A DNA stretch of 64,000 nt from Caryophanon tenue. Its GTDB lineage: Bacteria > Bacillota > Bacilli > Bacillales_A > Planococcaceae. The notes under the pieces are model-generated. The model did no database searches and had not been told where the DNA came from. It saw only the letters and a program-made list of their open reading frames with translations. The stretch covers positions 21,822 to 85,821 of the forward strand of contig NZ_MASJ01000004.1 of the NCBI RefSeq assembly GCF_001700315.1, read 5' to 3'. A program made the position numbers and the translations under genes. Shown piece by piece: positions 54,618-63,931 of this stretch (position 1 is its first letter; the number at the start of each line of letters is the position of its first letter).

Positions 54618-57109
54618 GAATGTTCTTCTACTACCGCAACCGTCTCCACTTTACGTAGTTGACGGAATTTCACAAAAAAGTACAGATAGCTTAATAACAT
54701 ACATGGTACGGCAAAAATCGCAATAATAACGGTGCTATGCAATATCATTGCCATATCCCCTGTCGAAATAACCGCACGGAATGCTTCAACTGTGTATGTC
54801 ATCGGGAATAGTCCGTACAGATTTTGTAACGCATCAGGAATTAGTTCAATCGGGAATGTACCTGCACTTGAGACAAGCTGTAAAATTAAAATAACGAGCG
54901 CAAAGAATTTACCGACATCGCCAAACCATGTGACAAGCACTTGGACAATTGCAATATATGTCATACTTGCAAGCGTACCAATGGCGAGTAATAACCACGG
55001 ATGCTCAACCTCTATACCAATCATCAACACAACTATCGTCACAAATGCAGCTTGTGCTAAACCAATTAATGCTAGTACGCTCACTTTACTGAAAAACCAT
55101 GCTGTGCCACTTGTTGGTCGGCGGTACGGTGTTACATAATCATAAATTTGTGCAATCAGTAAACCACCTACTGCTAAACCGAGTGAAATAAAGTACGGCG
55201 CAAATCCAGTACCATAGTTCGGCACTTCATTGACAGCTGTTTTGGATACTTCTACTGGAGAAGCCATCATCTCATACGTATCGTCTGTCGGTGTTATATC
55301 ATCAGTTTCCGCTGTTGCTGTCTCTAGCTCTGTTGCATATGTTTTTGTACCATCTGCTAATTCAGTTGCACCTGCTGCTAAATCGGCTCCACCTGTCGCT
55401 AACTCATCTGATTTAGACGCCAATGTTTTTGTACCGTCTGCAAGCTCCGTTGTACCCCCTACTAAATCGGTTAAGCCACTCGCAAGCTCCGCACTACCAT
55501 CTTTAGCGGACACAATTCCCGCTGTCATATCGCCCATTTTCGTTTGAAGCGTTGTTAACCCAGTCGCTAAATTACTTGCGCCAGTTTGTAAGCTCGGTGC
55601 ATTTGCGACTAATTGTTCTACACCATTAAACGCTTCTGTATAACCATTTGTTAATTGCGTTGCACCGTCCGCTAATGTTGTCACACCTGCATGTAAATCG
55701 TTCGTACCTTGTTGCAAGGTTGCTGTGCCACTCGTTAATTGTGTCGCACCTTCTACTAATTGCATTGCACCACCCGCTAATGCTTCACTGCCGATTGCTA
55801 AGTCGTTCGCCCCTTCTGCTATATTCGTTGCACCGTTCGCGAGTTCATTTGCACCTGTTCCAAGCGATGTTGTACCTTCTACTAAAGCACTGCTTCCCTC
55901 CTGTAATTGTGCGACCGTTTGTTGAAGAACCGCGTATTGTTCTGCCGGCAAAGCTTGCTGTAAACCTTCTAACTGCATCGATAATTGCGCTAAACCATCC
56001 TGTAAACGTTCAGCGCCTGCCGTTACATCTGTTGTACCGGACGCAAGTTGCTGTGCGCCACCTTGTAATGCCGCTGCGCCAGTTGCTATGTTGCTTACAC
56101 CAGTCGAAATATTTGTCGCACCATTTGCTAGATCGCTAATTCCCTCACGTAATGCTGCTGCACCTGTTGCTACATCGCTCGTTCCTTGTTGTAAATCGTT
56201 TGTTGATGTCGCAAGTTGCTGCATACCTTCGACAAACTGCAATTGTTTCTCTTGTAATGTTGCGTAACCCTGCCCAACAGTTGTCACACCATTTGTATAA
56301 TCCGTAATCCCTTGTTGTAATGTTGTCGCACCAGATGCAGCATCTGTTGCCCCTTGTTGTAACTGCGTACTACCATTTTGCAGTTCCTTTAAGCCGTCGA
56401 CTAAGCTGACTGCACCGGTTGCAGCTTTTTCAGCGCCGTCTTGTAGGCTCGTTGTACCATCAGAAATGGTAATCGTACTTGATGCTAGCTCTGTTAAATA
56501 GCCTTTTAATTCATCCGCTCCTGCTGAAACATCGACTGCACCGTCTTGGATTGTAATTGCACCTTCTGATGCATCGCTAATGCCTGTCGTTAATTCATCA
56601 ATTGCCGTAAACAACATTTCTGCATATGTTTTTGATACTTGTGCGTTTACTTCGTCACGAATTTTATTAACGGCTGTCTCACCAATTTGTCCACCTAAAA
56701 AGTTTTGCCCTTCATTTGCGACATAATTAATCGTCAGCTTTTCCGGTTCGTCATCTAGTAACGTCGTCGCATGCTGTGAAAAGTTCTGTGGAATTTCAAT
56801 AATTAAATAATAGTCACCATCTGCCAAGCCTTTCTCTGCTTGCGCTCTTGATAACTCCTCAAAATGAAATGTACCACTATCCAATAAGTTCGTGACAAGC
56901 TCATCTCCAAGCTGTAACGTCTCCCCTTCAAATTCATGTGCTTCATCTTCATTGACAATTGCTACAGGTAACGCGTCTAAATTATTATAGGGGTCCCAAA
57001 ACGCCCATAAAAATAAGCCTGTGTATAAAATCGGTATCATCATAATCGCCAAAATCGAAGCAATACCTTTTGGCGTTTTCATAATTTCCTGCCATTCTGC
57101 TTTAATCAT
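54605..57109 (-). CDS. yhgE: YhgE/Pip domain membrane protein
   Basis: An 834-residue protein: one N-terminal helix (about 18-37), an extracellular N-terminal domain, then a very long region (about 185-640) of seven-residue repeats of the type G-A-x-x-L-x-x (e.g. GATTLQQGITDYTNG), and five C-terminal helices in an ABC-2-like membrane domain. The family includes YhgE and phage-infection protein Pip and is related to EsaA/YueB of type VII secretion. The role is uncertain (export or phage receptor). AGGAGG precedes the ATG. It follows the TetR gene yhgD, with operator-like sites in between. Confidence 0.92.
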   Translation of the reverse strand: MIKAEWQEIMKTPKGIASILAIMMIPILYTGLFLWAFWDPYNNLDALPVAIVNEDEAHEFEGETLQLGDELVTNLLDSGTFHFEELSRAQAEKGLADGDYYLIIEIPQNFSQHATTLLDDEPEKLTINYVANEGQNFLGGQIGETAVNKIRDEVNAQVSKTYAEMLFTAIDELTTGISDASEGAITIQDGAVDVSAGADELKGYLTELASSTITISDGTTSLQDGAEKAATGAVSLVDGLKELQNGSTQLQQGATDAASGATTLQQGITDYTNGVTTVGQGYATLQEKQLQFVEGMQQLATSTNDLQQGTSDVATGAAALREGISDLANGATNISTGVSNIATGAAALQGGAQQLASGTTDVTAGAERLQDGLAQLSMQLEGLQQALPAEQYAVLQQTVAQLQEGSSALVEGTTSLGTGANELANGATNIAEGANDLAIGSEALAGGAMQLVEGATQLTSGTATLQQGTNDLHAGVTTLADGATQLTNGYTEAFNGVEQLVANAPSLQTGASNLATGLTTLQTKMGDMTAGIVSAKDGSAELASGLTDLVGGTTELADGTKTLASKSDELATGGADLAAGATELADGTKTYATELETATAETDDITPTDDTYEMMASPVEVSKTAVNEVPNYGTGFAPYFISLGLAVGGLLIAQIYDYVTPYRRPTSGTAWFFSKVSVLALIGLAQAAFVTIVVLMIGIEVEHPWLLLAIGTLASMTYIAIVQVLVTWFGDVGKFFALVILILQLVSSAGTFPIELIPDALQNLYGLFPMTYTVEAFRAVISTGDMAMILHSTVIIAIFAVPCMLLSYLYFFVKFRQLRKVETVAVVEEHSKRD

Positions 57110-57127
57110 AACGTCCTCCTGAATTTA

Positions 57128-57150
57128 TGACCAAAATTGTTTTTCAGTCA
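57128..57150. promoter_or_regulatory. YhgD-operator-like site 1
   Basis: TGACCA-N11-CAGTCA, about 20 bp before the yhgE start. It has one base change from the sites at 57171 and 57842. Confidence 0.5.
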
Positions 57151-57170
57151 TTTTTCACCAAAATAATAAA

Positions 57171-57193
57171 TGACCAATATCGTCATCTGGTCA
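57171..57193. promoter_or_regulatory. YhgD-operator-like site 2
   Basis: TGACCA-N11-TGGTCA between yhgD and yhgE, flanked symmetrically by AA/TT. Because it can fold as a hairpin it might instead act as a weak terminator for yhgD, but it lacks a T-run. Confidence 0.6.
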
Positions 57194-57228
57194 TTTATCG
57201 TAAAAAAGAAAACTTGCCAACAGACAAG

Positions 57229-57804
57229 TTATTCATTCACAGCTAACCCTCTAAAAATCGTATCTTTAAATAATGTCCAAATCTTTTCTTCTGGCAACGG
57301 CTCTTCGTGTAATTCTTGCCAATCTAAAATAAAGGCAAAATATGCTTTTAATAATAAATAAGCCACCATCTCCGCATCGCACGGACGAATTTCACCTTTA
57401 GCAATGCCGTTTTCAATGCGTTTTGTCACATAGGCAATAATTTCTTCTTCAATCGTTAATAACATTTGCTTCACAGCAGGCGTACGCAGCGCCTTTTCTT
57501 CTTCAATTAGTTTGGCATATAGTAAATGTTGCTCTCTAAATTGCAGTAGCTTCATCATCGCTTTTTGGGCATTTTCCATAACAGACACTGTCGGATCCAT
57601 TACTGCATCTGCTTGTCTTGTCATATCGCGAATTAATGTTAACACAATTTCTTTTAATAGCTCTTCTTTATTACTGAAAAATGTATAAATAGTTCCTTTA
57701 CCAACATTCGCGATTTTCGACACTTGCTCCATTGTCGTTGCTTTGTAACCAAACATCGTAAAGGATTTTGCTGCCGCTTCCAAAATCTCTTGCTTGCGAT
57801 CCAT
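57229..57804 (-). CDS. yhgD: TetR-family repressor YhgD
   Basis: A 191-residue regulator with an N-terminal TetR HTH (EILEAAAKSFTMFGYKATTMEQVSKIANVGKGTIYTFFSNKEELLKE) matching B. subtilis YhgD and a helical ligand-binding domain. GGGAGG lies upstream of the ATG. It is probably autoregulated and represses yhgE through the shared TGACCA-N11-TGGTCA sites. The ligand is unknown. The region from the haem genes to yhgD-yhgE is conserved with B. subtilis apart from the inserted lipoprotein gene. Confidence 0.93.
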   Translation of the reverse strand: MDRKQEILEAAAKSFTMFGYKATTMEQVSKIANVGKGTIYTFFSNKEELLKEIVLTLIRDMTRQADAVMDPTVSVMENAQKAMMKLLQFREQHLLYAKLIEEEKALRTPAVKQMLLTIEEEIIAYVTKRIENGIAKGEIRPCDAEMVAYLLLKAYFAFILDWQELHEEPLPEEKIWTLFKDTIFRGLAVNE

Positions 57805-57841
57805 ACAAATCCTCCCTATTGTCCGTTGTTTTCTTTAAAAC

Positions 57842-57864
57842 TGACCACTTTTTGAATCTGGTCA
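57842..57864. promoter_or_regulatory. YhgD-operator-like site 3
   Basis: TGACCA-N11-TGGTCA about 40 bp upstream of yhgD, identical in half-sites and spacing to site 2, as expected for autoregulation. Confidence 0.65.
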
Positions 57865-57899
57865 TTATTCTACGCCTCTTTTTACAAACTTGCAAGCGT

Positions 57900-58340
57900 T
57901 TAAGAATGATCCATTGAGCCTCGGTAGTCATCTGCTGGAATACGATCTACTTCTCCGATAATCATTTGTTCTTTTGGCATTAAATGAATGCCCTTTGCAG
58001 TCGTATGCGCAATGACGTAGTACGCTGTGTTATCGTCAAATGTGTATACCGCTTCATATATGCCGTTTTCTGTATGTACTGCCTCTATTTTTTGCGCAGC
58101 GTCACTGTGACCTGCTTGCCAAACTTCAAAAATCACACTGTCAGCATCATTAACTGCCTCTTCATGCTGCGTTAATTGAATGGCTATCGTTTGTTCACCC
58201 GCTTGCAGTGGCTCTGTCATCATATATTCAAGCTCTATCATCTCTTGCATTTCTGTATGTGATGAATGTGACGTTTCCTCACTACAGCCACTTACTAATA
58301 ATGCAATGAGCAGACCGCTATATACATATCGCTTTTTCAT
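57900..58340 (-). CDS. FixH/YtkA-like lipoprotein
   Basis: A 146-residue lipoprotein: lipobox LLVSGC near the N terminus, an acidic/His/Met-containing linker (SHSSHTEMQEM), and a beta-rich YtkA/FixH-like domain (ANDADSVIFEVW-type region, GIYEAVYTFDDNTAYYVIAHTTAKG). Such proteins occur near haem, copper and cytochrome oxidase genes. The ATG at 58340 is preferred over one 12 bp upstream because GGGAG fits it better. It sits between hemY and yhgD, where B. subtilis has no gene. Confidence 0.8.
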   Translation of the reverse strand: MKKRYVYSGLLIALLVSGCSEETSHSSHTEMQEMIELEYMMTEPLQAGEQTIAIQLTQHEEAVNDADSVIFEVWQAGHSDAAQKIEAVHTENGIYEAVYTFDDNTAYYVIAHTTAKGIHLMPKEQMIIGEVDRIPADDYRGSMDHS

Positions 58341-58481
58341 GCTCTCCCTCATCCCTTCGCAAAAATCCCCTTTGCTCTAGTGTACGATGATTCATGGCAG
58401 ATTACACTTCTTAAAGAGGTTTTCGACAAATTTACTATGACAATAGTAAAAACGTACGACACGTTTGCCGTACGTTTTGAT

Positions 58482-59927
58482 TTATGCGTCTGTATAATCT
58501 GCCTGCGTCATTTTCGTAATTAAACGCTTCGCTGTATCATAGCCTTGCGCAACACAGCGTGGCAAACTCATCCCGTCGTATGAACTGCCTGTTATATATA
58601 CGCTTGGCATCGCCTGGTTAATACGTTTACGTAACTCTTCAACCGCTTCATCATGCCCAACTGTATATTGCGGCATCGCTTCTTTCCAACGCGACACAAT
58701 CGTAAAATCAGGCTGCCCGATCACACCGATTGCTTGTTCTAAGTCACGCAATACAATTTTCTCAATTTCTGTATCGGATAACTCTACAATCGTTTCATCA
58801 CCGACACGCCCTAAATAAATACGCAATAACGCTTTGCCTTCTGGTGCAACATGGTCCCATTTATTATGTGAAAATGTACATGACGTAATGGCAAAATTTG
58901 AGTTGCGTGACACAAAGAAATTAAGTGCATCTTGATACTTCGTAATTTGCGCAGCATCAAACGCCATTGTGACAGTCGCGATTGTGGCACTTTTCACAGG
59001 TGTGACATAATGTAAGTTTTCTACAGCTGATAATATATTTTTTGTCACCGCAAATGGTGTAGCAACAATGACTTCATCGGCATGAATTTTATCGCCATTT
59101 GTAAAATGAACGCGCGCAGTTGCATCCGGTAATTGCTCAACATTTGACACACGTAGCCCTTTACGTAATGTGTGCGGGGCTAAACTTTCTTCTAATGACT
59201 CCACAAGCGTTTGTAAGCCATTTTCAAACGTTTGGTATACACCACGATGCTGGCGTACTTCATTTGGTAAAAAGGCGACACCGGCTTTTGAAAAACCGCG
59301 CAATAAGCTACGATACTCGGCTTCTAATGCGTAAAACTCCGGGAACATCGCCTTCATGCTTAAATGTTCAATATCTCCAGCAAATGTTCCCGCTAATAAA
59401 GGTTCTACAACATTTTCAAGCACTTCTTGACCAAAGCGTCGTTTAAAAAAATTCGCCACAGACTCATCATATTGATGATCTCCGCGGGGCATTACAATAT
59501 CTTTTAAAGCGCGCACTTTACCACCGACAGATAATAACTCCGTCGATACAAATGTTGGTAAATGAGGGGCTGTTCGGTCCTTCGAAAACTGACGCGGCAC
59601 TTCATATAGCTTTGTATCTAATGCAATATACGATGTACCAATATTATTATTAATCAACTTCGAACGAATATATAAGTCCTGTGCTAAACGTTCAATATCT
59701 CCATGTTGGTCATAAAAGGATTCAGGACCACGTTCAATAATGTAGCCATCCTGACGTAATGTTTCAATTTTGCCACCTGCACGTAATGAGGCATCTATTA
59801 ACAGCACGTCAATTGGTAGCTTCTCGTCACGCGCTTGTTTTTGCATATAAAATGCTGTCGTTAAGCCCGTAATCCCTGCTCCAATAATGACAACCTTTCT
59901 CTGCTTATTCGTCAATCTCATCATCAC
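58482..59927 (-). CDS. hemY: Coproporphyrinogen III oxidase (HemY/CgoX)
   Basis: An FAD-dependent oxidase that makes coproporphyrin III in the Gram-positive (coproporphyrin-dependent) haem pathway. The 481 residues include the FAD site VVIIGAGITGLTTAFYMQ, the family GGKIETLRQDGYIIERGPESF, and the C-terminal FAD motif YITGSSYDGMSLPRCVAQGYDTA. Three tandem start codons (GTG, ATG, ATG from 59927) make the exact start uncertain. It follows hemH by about 118 bp, a gap holding only a weak hairpin. Confidence 0.95.
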   Translation of the reverse strand: MMMRLTNKQRKVVIIGAGITGLTTAFYMQKQARDEKLPIDVLLIDASLRAGGKIETLRQDGYIIERGPESFYDQHGDIERLAQDLYIRSKLINNNIGTSYIALDTKLYEVPRQFSKDRTAPHLPTFVSTELLSVGGKVRALKDIVMPRGDHQYDESVANFFKRRFGQEVLENVVEPLLAGTFAGDIEHLSMKAMFPEFYALEAEYRSLLRGFSKAGVAFLPNEVRQHRGVYQTFENGLQTLVESLEESLAPHTLRKGLRVSNVEQLPDATARVHFTNGDKIHADEVIVATPFAVTKNILSAVENLHYVTPVKSATIATVTMAFDAAQITKYQDALNFFVSRNSNFAITSCTFSHNKWDHVAPEGKALLRIYLGRVGDETIVELSDTEIEKIVLRDLEQAIGVIGQPDFTIVSRWKEAMPQYTVGHDEAVEELRKRINQAMPSVYITGSSYDGMSLPRCVAQGYDTAKRLITKMTQADYTDA

Positions 59928-60045
59928 TTTCTTTTACGCTCGTAATTTTTATTGCTTCTGTCGTCAGCCGAATGTGTTCAGCTAATCACAGAAACAAAGG
60001 AGCTAACTGCGTAACTCCTCGTTTACTGGCATGCTGTCATTACGA

Positions 60046-60978
60046 TTATGCGTTTAATTTGTCATGGATTGCATCCACCATTGCATCAATAAATAGTGGG
60101 TGTGTATTTGGCATTGTCGGACGATAATATGCTGCGCCAATATCATCACAAACAACTTTACACTCAATATCGTTATCGTATAACACTTCTAAGTGCTCTG
60201 TTACGAAACCAACTGGTGCATAAATAAATGATGTATAGCCTTTTTGTTCAAATAATTCACGTGTTAAATCTTGTACATCTGGCCCTAACCAAGGTTCTGG
60301 CGTTTGACCAGCGGATTGCCAACCAACTTCAACGTTCGTTGCATCCGAAGCTTCTTCAATTAAGCGAGCTGTTTCGATTAATTGTTCTTCATATGGGTCA
60401 CCTGCTAATTTAATCTTCTCTGGTAATGAGTGGTTTGACACGACTAAGCAAGCTGTTTGACGTTGCTCTTCTGTCATTTTCGCAAGCTCACCATTGACTG
60501 CTTGTTTCCAGAACTCGATAAATTTCGGCTGTGCATACCAAGATTCAACAGAAGTTAGCGCTAAATCTGCACCTAATTTTTCAATATGTGCTTGTGCGCG
60601 ACCGTTGTACGATTTAATTGAGAATGTTGAGAAGTGTGGTGCTAATACAATCGATACCGCTTCTGTAATACCTTCGTTCACCATTGCTTCTACTGCATCT
60701 TCTACGAATGGCTCGATATGTTTTAAACCGATAAATAATTTGTATTCCACTTCGTCTTGCACTTCATTTAAACGTGCACATAAGCTCTCCGCCTGTGCTT
60801 CTGTCATTTTCGCAAGTGGTGAAATTCCACCGATTGCACGGTAACGGTCTGTTAAGTCATCTAAATGCTCTTGTGATGGCCTGCGTCCGTGGCGAATATG
60901 TGTGTAATAACGTTCAATGTCTTCCTCTTTGTATGGCGTACCATATGCCATTACTAATAAACCGCGTACTGGTTTCAT
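60046..60978 (-). CDS. hemH: Coproporphyrin ferrochelatase (HemH/CpfC)
   Basis: Inserts ferrous iron into coproporphyrin III. The 310 residues equal the B. subtilis length. The N terminus GLLVMAYGTPYKEEDIERYY, the metal-site His in VSNHSLPEK and Glu in LEVLYDNDIECK are conserved. The ATG at 60978 is chosen because GAGGTG lies 6 nt upstream and a longer GTG start is part of that site. It follows hemE by 14 bp. Confidence 0.97.
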   Translation of the reverse strand: MKPVRGLLVMAYGTPYKEEDIERYYTHIRHGRRPSQEHLDDLTDRYRAIGGISPLAKMTEAQAESLCARLNEVQDEVEYKLFIGLKHIEPFVEDAVEAMVNEGITEAVSIVLAPHFSTFSIKSYNGRAQAHIEKLGADLALTSVESWYAQPKFIEFWKQAVNGELAKMTEEQRQTACLVVSNHSLPEKIKLAGDPYEEQLIETARLIEEASDATNVEVGWQSAGQTPEPWLGPDVQDLTRELFEQKGYTSFIYAPVGFVTEHLEVLYDNDIECKVVCDDIGAAYYRPTMPNTHPLFIDAMVDAIHDKLNA

Positions 60979-60992
60979 GTTTTTCACCTCTA

Positions 60993-62039
60993 TTATTGTT
61001 GTGCGCGTACTTGAGCGCTATATTCATGAATAAATGCTGTTAAACGTTTTAATACATCTGGGTCTACTTCTGGGAACACACCGTGACCTAAGTTGAAAAT
61101 GTGACCTTGTGCTTGTACACCTTGGTCGATAATATCTTTCGTACGTTTTTCAATTACTGACCAGTCTGCTAATAAGAATGATGGGTCTAGGTTTCCTTGT
61201 ACTGGCTTTGTAATGCCACGTGCAAGAGCATCTTTAATCGGTAAACGCCAATCTAAGCCGACAACGTCAATCGGTAAATCATGCCATTCATTTGCTAAAT
61301 GTGATGCACCGACACCAAACTGAATAAGTGGTACATTTAATTTACGTAGCTCGCCAAAAATGCGCGTCATAACCGGCTTAATAAATACGCGGTAATCTTC
61401 GACGTTTAATGCGCCAACCCATGAATCGAAAATTTGAATCGCTTTTGCACCTGCATTTACTTGTGCTGTAATATCCGCGATAATCATGTCTGCTAATTTA
61501 TCCATTAACATAAACCAAACTTGTGGCTGTGATACCATAAATGATTTTGTTTTGTTATAGCTGCGTGACGGACCGCCTTCAATCATATAGCTCGCTAATG
61601 TAAATGGCGCGCCACCGAAACCGATTAACGGTACGTTTAATTGCTCTTCTGTTAACATCTTAATCGTTTCTAAAACGAACGGTGTATGCTCTTGTGCATC
61701 AAACTCACCTAATCGCTCAACATCTGCAGCTGTACGGATTGGGTTTGAAATCACTGGACCAACACCCGCTTGAATTTTCACATCAATACCGATGCCTGGT
61801 AATGGCGTAACGATGTCTTTGTATAAAATCGCTGCATCGACATTGTAATTATCAACCGGCAAACGCGTCACATATGCGCATAGCTCTGGCTGTTGTGTAA
61901 TCTCTTCTAATGAATATTTTTGTTTAATTTCACGGTACTCAGGCTGTGAGCGCCCTGCTTGTCTCATATACCACACTGGTGTATGCTCTACTGCTTCACC
62001 ACGTGCAGCACGTAATAATGTATCGTTGAATGTTCCCAT
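60993..62039 (-). CDS. hemE: Uroporphyrinogen decarboxylase
   Basis: Converts uroporphyrinogen III to coproporphyrinogen III. A 348-residue TIM-barrel with the signature [16 protein letters not shown], catalytic Asp region [10 protein letters not shown], and [17 protein letters not shown]. The start at 62039 matches the family N terminus ([11 protein letters not shown]); AAGGA is 11 nt upstream. An open frame continues 100 codons further upstream but has no family likeness. It is the first gene of hemE-hemH-hemY and divergent from hmoB. Confidence 0.97.
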   Translation of the reverse strand: MGTFNDTLLRAARGEAVEHTPVWYMRQAGRSQPEYREIKQKYSLEEITQQPELCAYVTRLPVDNYNVDAAILYKDIVTPLPGIGIDVKIQAGVGPVISNPIRTAADVERLGEFDAQEHTPFVLETIKMLTEEQLNVPLIGFGGAPFTLASYMIEGGPSRSYNKTKSFMVSQPQVWFMLMDKLADMIIADITAQVNAGAKAIQIFDSWVGALNVEDYRVFIKPVMTRIFGELRKLNVPLIQFGVGASHLANEWHDLPIDVVGLDWRLPIKDALARGITKPVQGNLDPSFLLADWSVIEKRTKDIIDQGVQAQGHIFNLGHGVFPEVDPDVLKRLTAFIHEYSAQVRAQQ

Positions 62040-62252
62040 TTTAGAACGCTTCCTTCCAAAATAAAGTGTTAATCCGCTTATAATGATATCCTCCATCAAT
62101 ATAAACGTTCCCCATAATATTGTATAGTTTTCCGCTCGAAATGTCATAAAATTGTTCATCACAGGCGCCATCTTTTTGACAACATTGTTGCATTTATTCT
62201 TTAATGAAAGGGTAAATGTATTTGACAAGTTGACAAATTGGAGGGATTCCGC

Positions 62253-62768
62253 ATGAAGATGTATATGACATCGGGCACTGCTGACTTTATGGAAACAGTG
62301 CGACAAAAGCACAAAAAGCATGAAATTTTCATTATGCATGGCGAAGGCAACACACTCTTACTACATGAAAGTGATAAAAAGTCCGTGTTCGCTACGCCGC
62401 GCAATTTTGAAGTGATTCAAAGTAACGGAACGCTTGAGCAAAAAGGATTTTTTGCGCTTCACAATGTCCCAGTAAGCGATGAAAGTCGTTTATTATTTGA
62501 GCAGCGTTATATGAAACAACAAGCCTTATTTGAAGATGCTTCTGGATTAATCGCTTATCGCTTTTTACGCCCAATTAAACATGAAACGTATATTTTATTA
62601 ACACAGTGGGCGGGTCCTGCTTCGTATGAACGTTGGCAACAAACCGATAGCTATACGCAATTATTCGGTGGCGAAAGTTCTACTGGCATTGCGAACACAC
62701 AAATTTTATTTATGTCTAAACCATATGTCACGAAATATACGGCAAAACCACTTGAGGAGAATGTATGA
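62253..62768 (+). CDS. hmoB: Haem-degrading monooxygenase HmoB-like
   Basis: A 171-residue antibiotic-biosynthesis-monooxygenase-fold protein aligning throughout with B. subtilis HmoB (YhgC): [14 protein letters not shown] at the start, then [11 protein letters not shown]...LFEQRY, and the C-terminal ABM core [17 protein letters not shown] with [10 protein letters not shown]. It opens haem to release iron. The start at 62253 is set by GGAGGG 7 nt upstream. The stop overlaps the next gene (ATGA). It is divergent from hemE. Confidence 0.92.
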   Translation: MKMYMTSGTADFMETVRQKHKKHEIFIMHGEGNTLLLHESDKKSVFATPRNFEVIQSNGTLEQKGFFALHNVPVSDESRLLFEQRYMKQQALFEDASGLIAYRFLRPIKHETYILLTQWAGPASYERWQQTDSYTQLFGGESSTGIANTQILFMSKPYVTKYTAKPLEENV

Positions 62769-63931
62769 ATATTGCGGAGCGCATTAACGCCTATTACGAA
62801 GACATGGTGGCGATACGTCGTCACTTACATATGCACCCTGAATTATCGTTTCAAGAAACAAAAACAGCACAATATATTCAACAGTTTTACGCTAGCTTAA
62901 CTATTCCATTCCGTGCCAATGTCGGTGGTAACGGTGTGGTCGCCACAATTCAAGGCAAATATCCAGGAAAAACAGTAGCACTGCGCGCCGACTTTGATGC
63001 ATTGCCCATTCAAGACGAAAAAGATGTCGTGTATAAATCGACAGTAGATGGTGTCATGCATGCATGTGGTCACGACGGACATACTGCGACATTATTAACC
63101 GTTGCACGTATTTTACACGAGATGCGCGATGAATTAACGGGCACATACGTGTTCATACATCAACATGCAGAGGAGCTTGACCCAGGCGGTGCAAAAGCAA
63201 TGATTGAGGACGGCTGTTTAGATGGCGTCGATGTCATTTTTGGAACGCATTTATCGTCCAATTTCGAAGTGGGCAAAGTTGGCTACCGTCCTGGACCGAT
63301 GATGGCAGCGTGCGATAGCTTTGACATCATTATTCAAGGGCATGGTGGTCACGGCGCACATCCTGACCAAACAAAAGATGCGGTCGTTATCGGTGCACAG
63401 CTTGTGATGAATTTACAGCAGCTTGTGTCTCGTCGTATTTCACCGATTGATTCAGCGGTTTTAAGCATTGGTGGATTCGTTGCTGATAACGCCTCAAATG
63501 TGATTGCCGATACCGCAAAACTAAGCGGCACCATTCGCACATTCACAGAGGAAGTACGCGATAAAATGACAACGGAGTTTTACCGTGTTCTTGATGGCAC
63601 AATGGCAACAGCCGATGCCCAGTATACAATTGATTTTATTAAAGGGTATCCAGCTGTTGTGAATCATGAGGCTGAAACATTATTTATACGTGATATTGCT
63701 CAAACGCTCGACTTTGTCGACGAAGCGTTTGTAATGACACCGACAATGGGTGGCGAAGATTTCGCCTACTATTTACAACATGTGCCGGGAACATTTTTCT
63801 ATACCGGCGCACACCCTGGCTATGATGTACCGCATCATCATCCGATGTTTGATATTGATGAGCGTGGCATGCAAGTTGCGGCTGAAGTTTTATTAAACGC
63901 AGCCATTCGCTACCAACAGCACACACTTTAA
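62765..63931 (+). CDS. M20 family metallo-amidohydrolase
   Basis: A 388-residue zinc peptidase/amidohydrolase of the M20D type (N-acyl-amino-acid or hippurate hydrolase, like B. subtilis YhaA). Metal ligands are visible: HACGHDGHT (Cys, His), HQHAEELDPGGA (Glu pair), GTHLSSN (His) and the final HHHPMFDID. The dimerisation lid spans about residues 180-290. It is translationally coupled to hmoB. The substrate is unknown. Confidence 0.92.
   Translation: MNIAERINAYYEDMVAIRRHLHMHPELSFQETKTAQYIQQFYASLTIPFRANVGGNGVVATIQGKYPGKTVALRADFDALPIQDEKDVVYKSTVDGVMHACGHDGHTATLLTVARILHEMRDELTGTYVFIHQHAEELDPGGAKAMIEDGCLDGVDVIFGTHLSSNFEVGKVGYRPGPMMAACDSFDIIIQGHGGHGAHPDQTKDAVVIGAQLVMNLQQLVSRRISPIDSAVLSIGGFVADNASNVIADTAKLSGTIRTFTEEVRDKMTTEFYRVLDGTMATADAQYTIDFIKGYPAVVNHEAETLFIRDIAQTLDFVDEAFVMTPTMGGEDFAYYLQHVPGTFFYTGAHPGYDVPHHHPMFDIDERGMQVAAEVLLNAAIRYQQHTL

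Noticed and set aside
55648..56139. 163-codon Leu/His/Arg-rich plus-strand frame
   Set aside because: Antisense of the yhgE heptad repeats; its repetitive look is inherited from them.
54605..57109. YhgE as a type VII secretion EsaA/YueB gene
   Set aside because: No WXG100, EssC or other secretion genes nearby; the yhgD-yhgE-hem context identifies it as YhgE.
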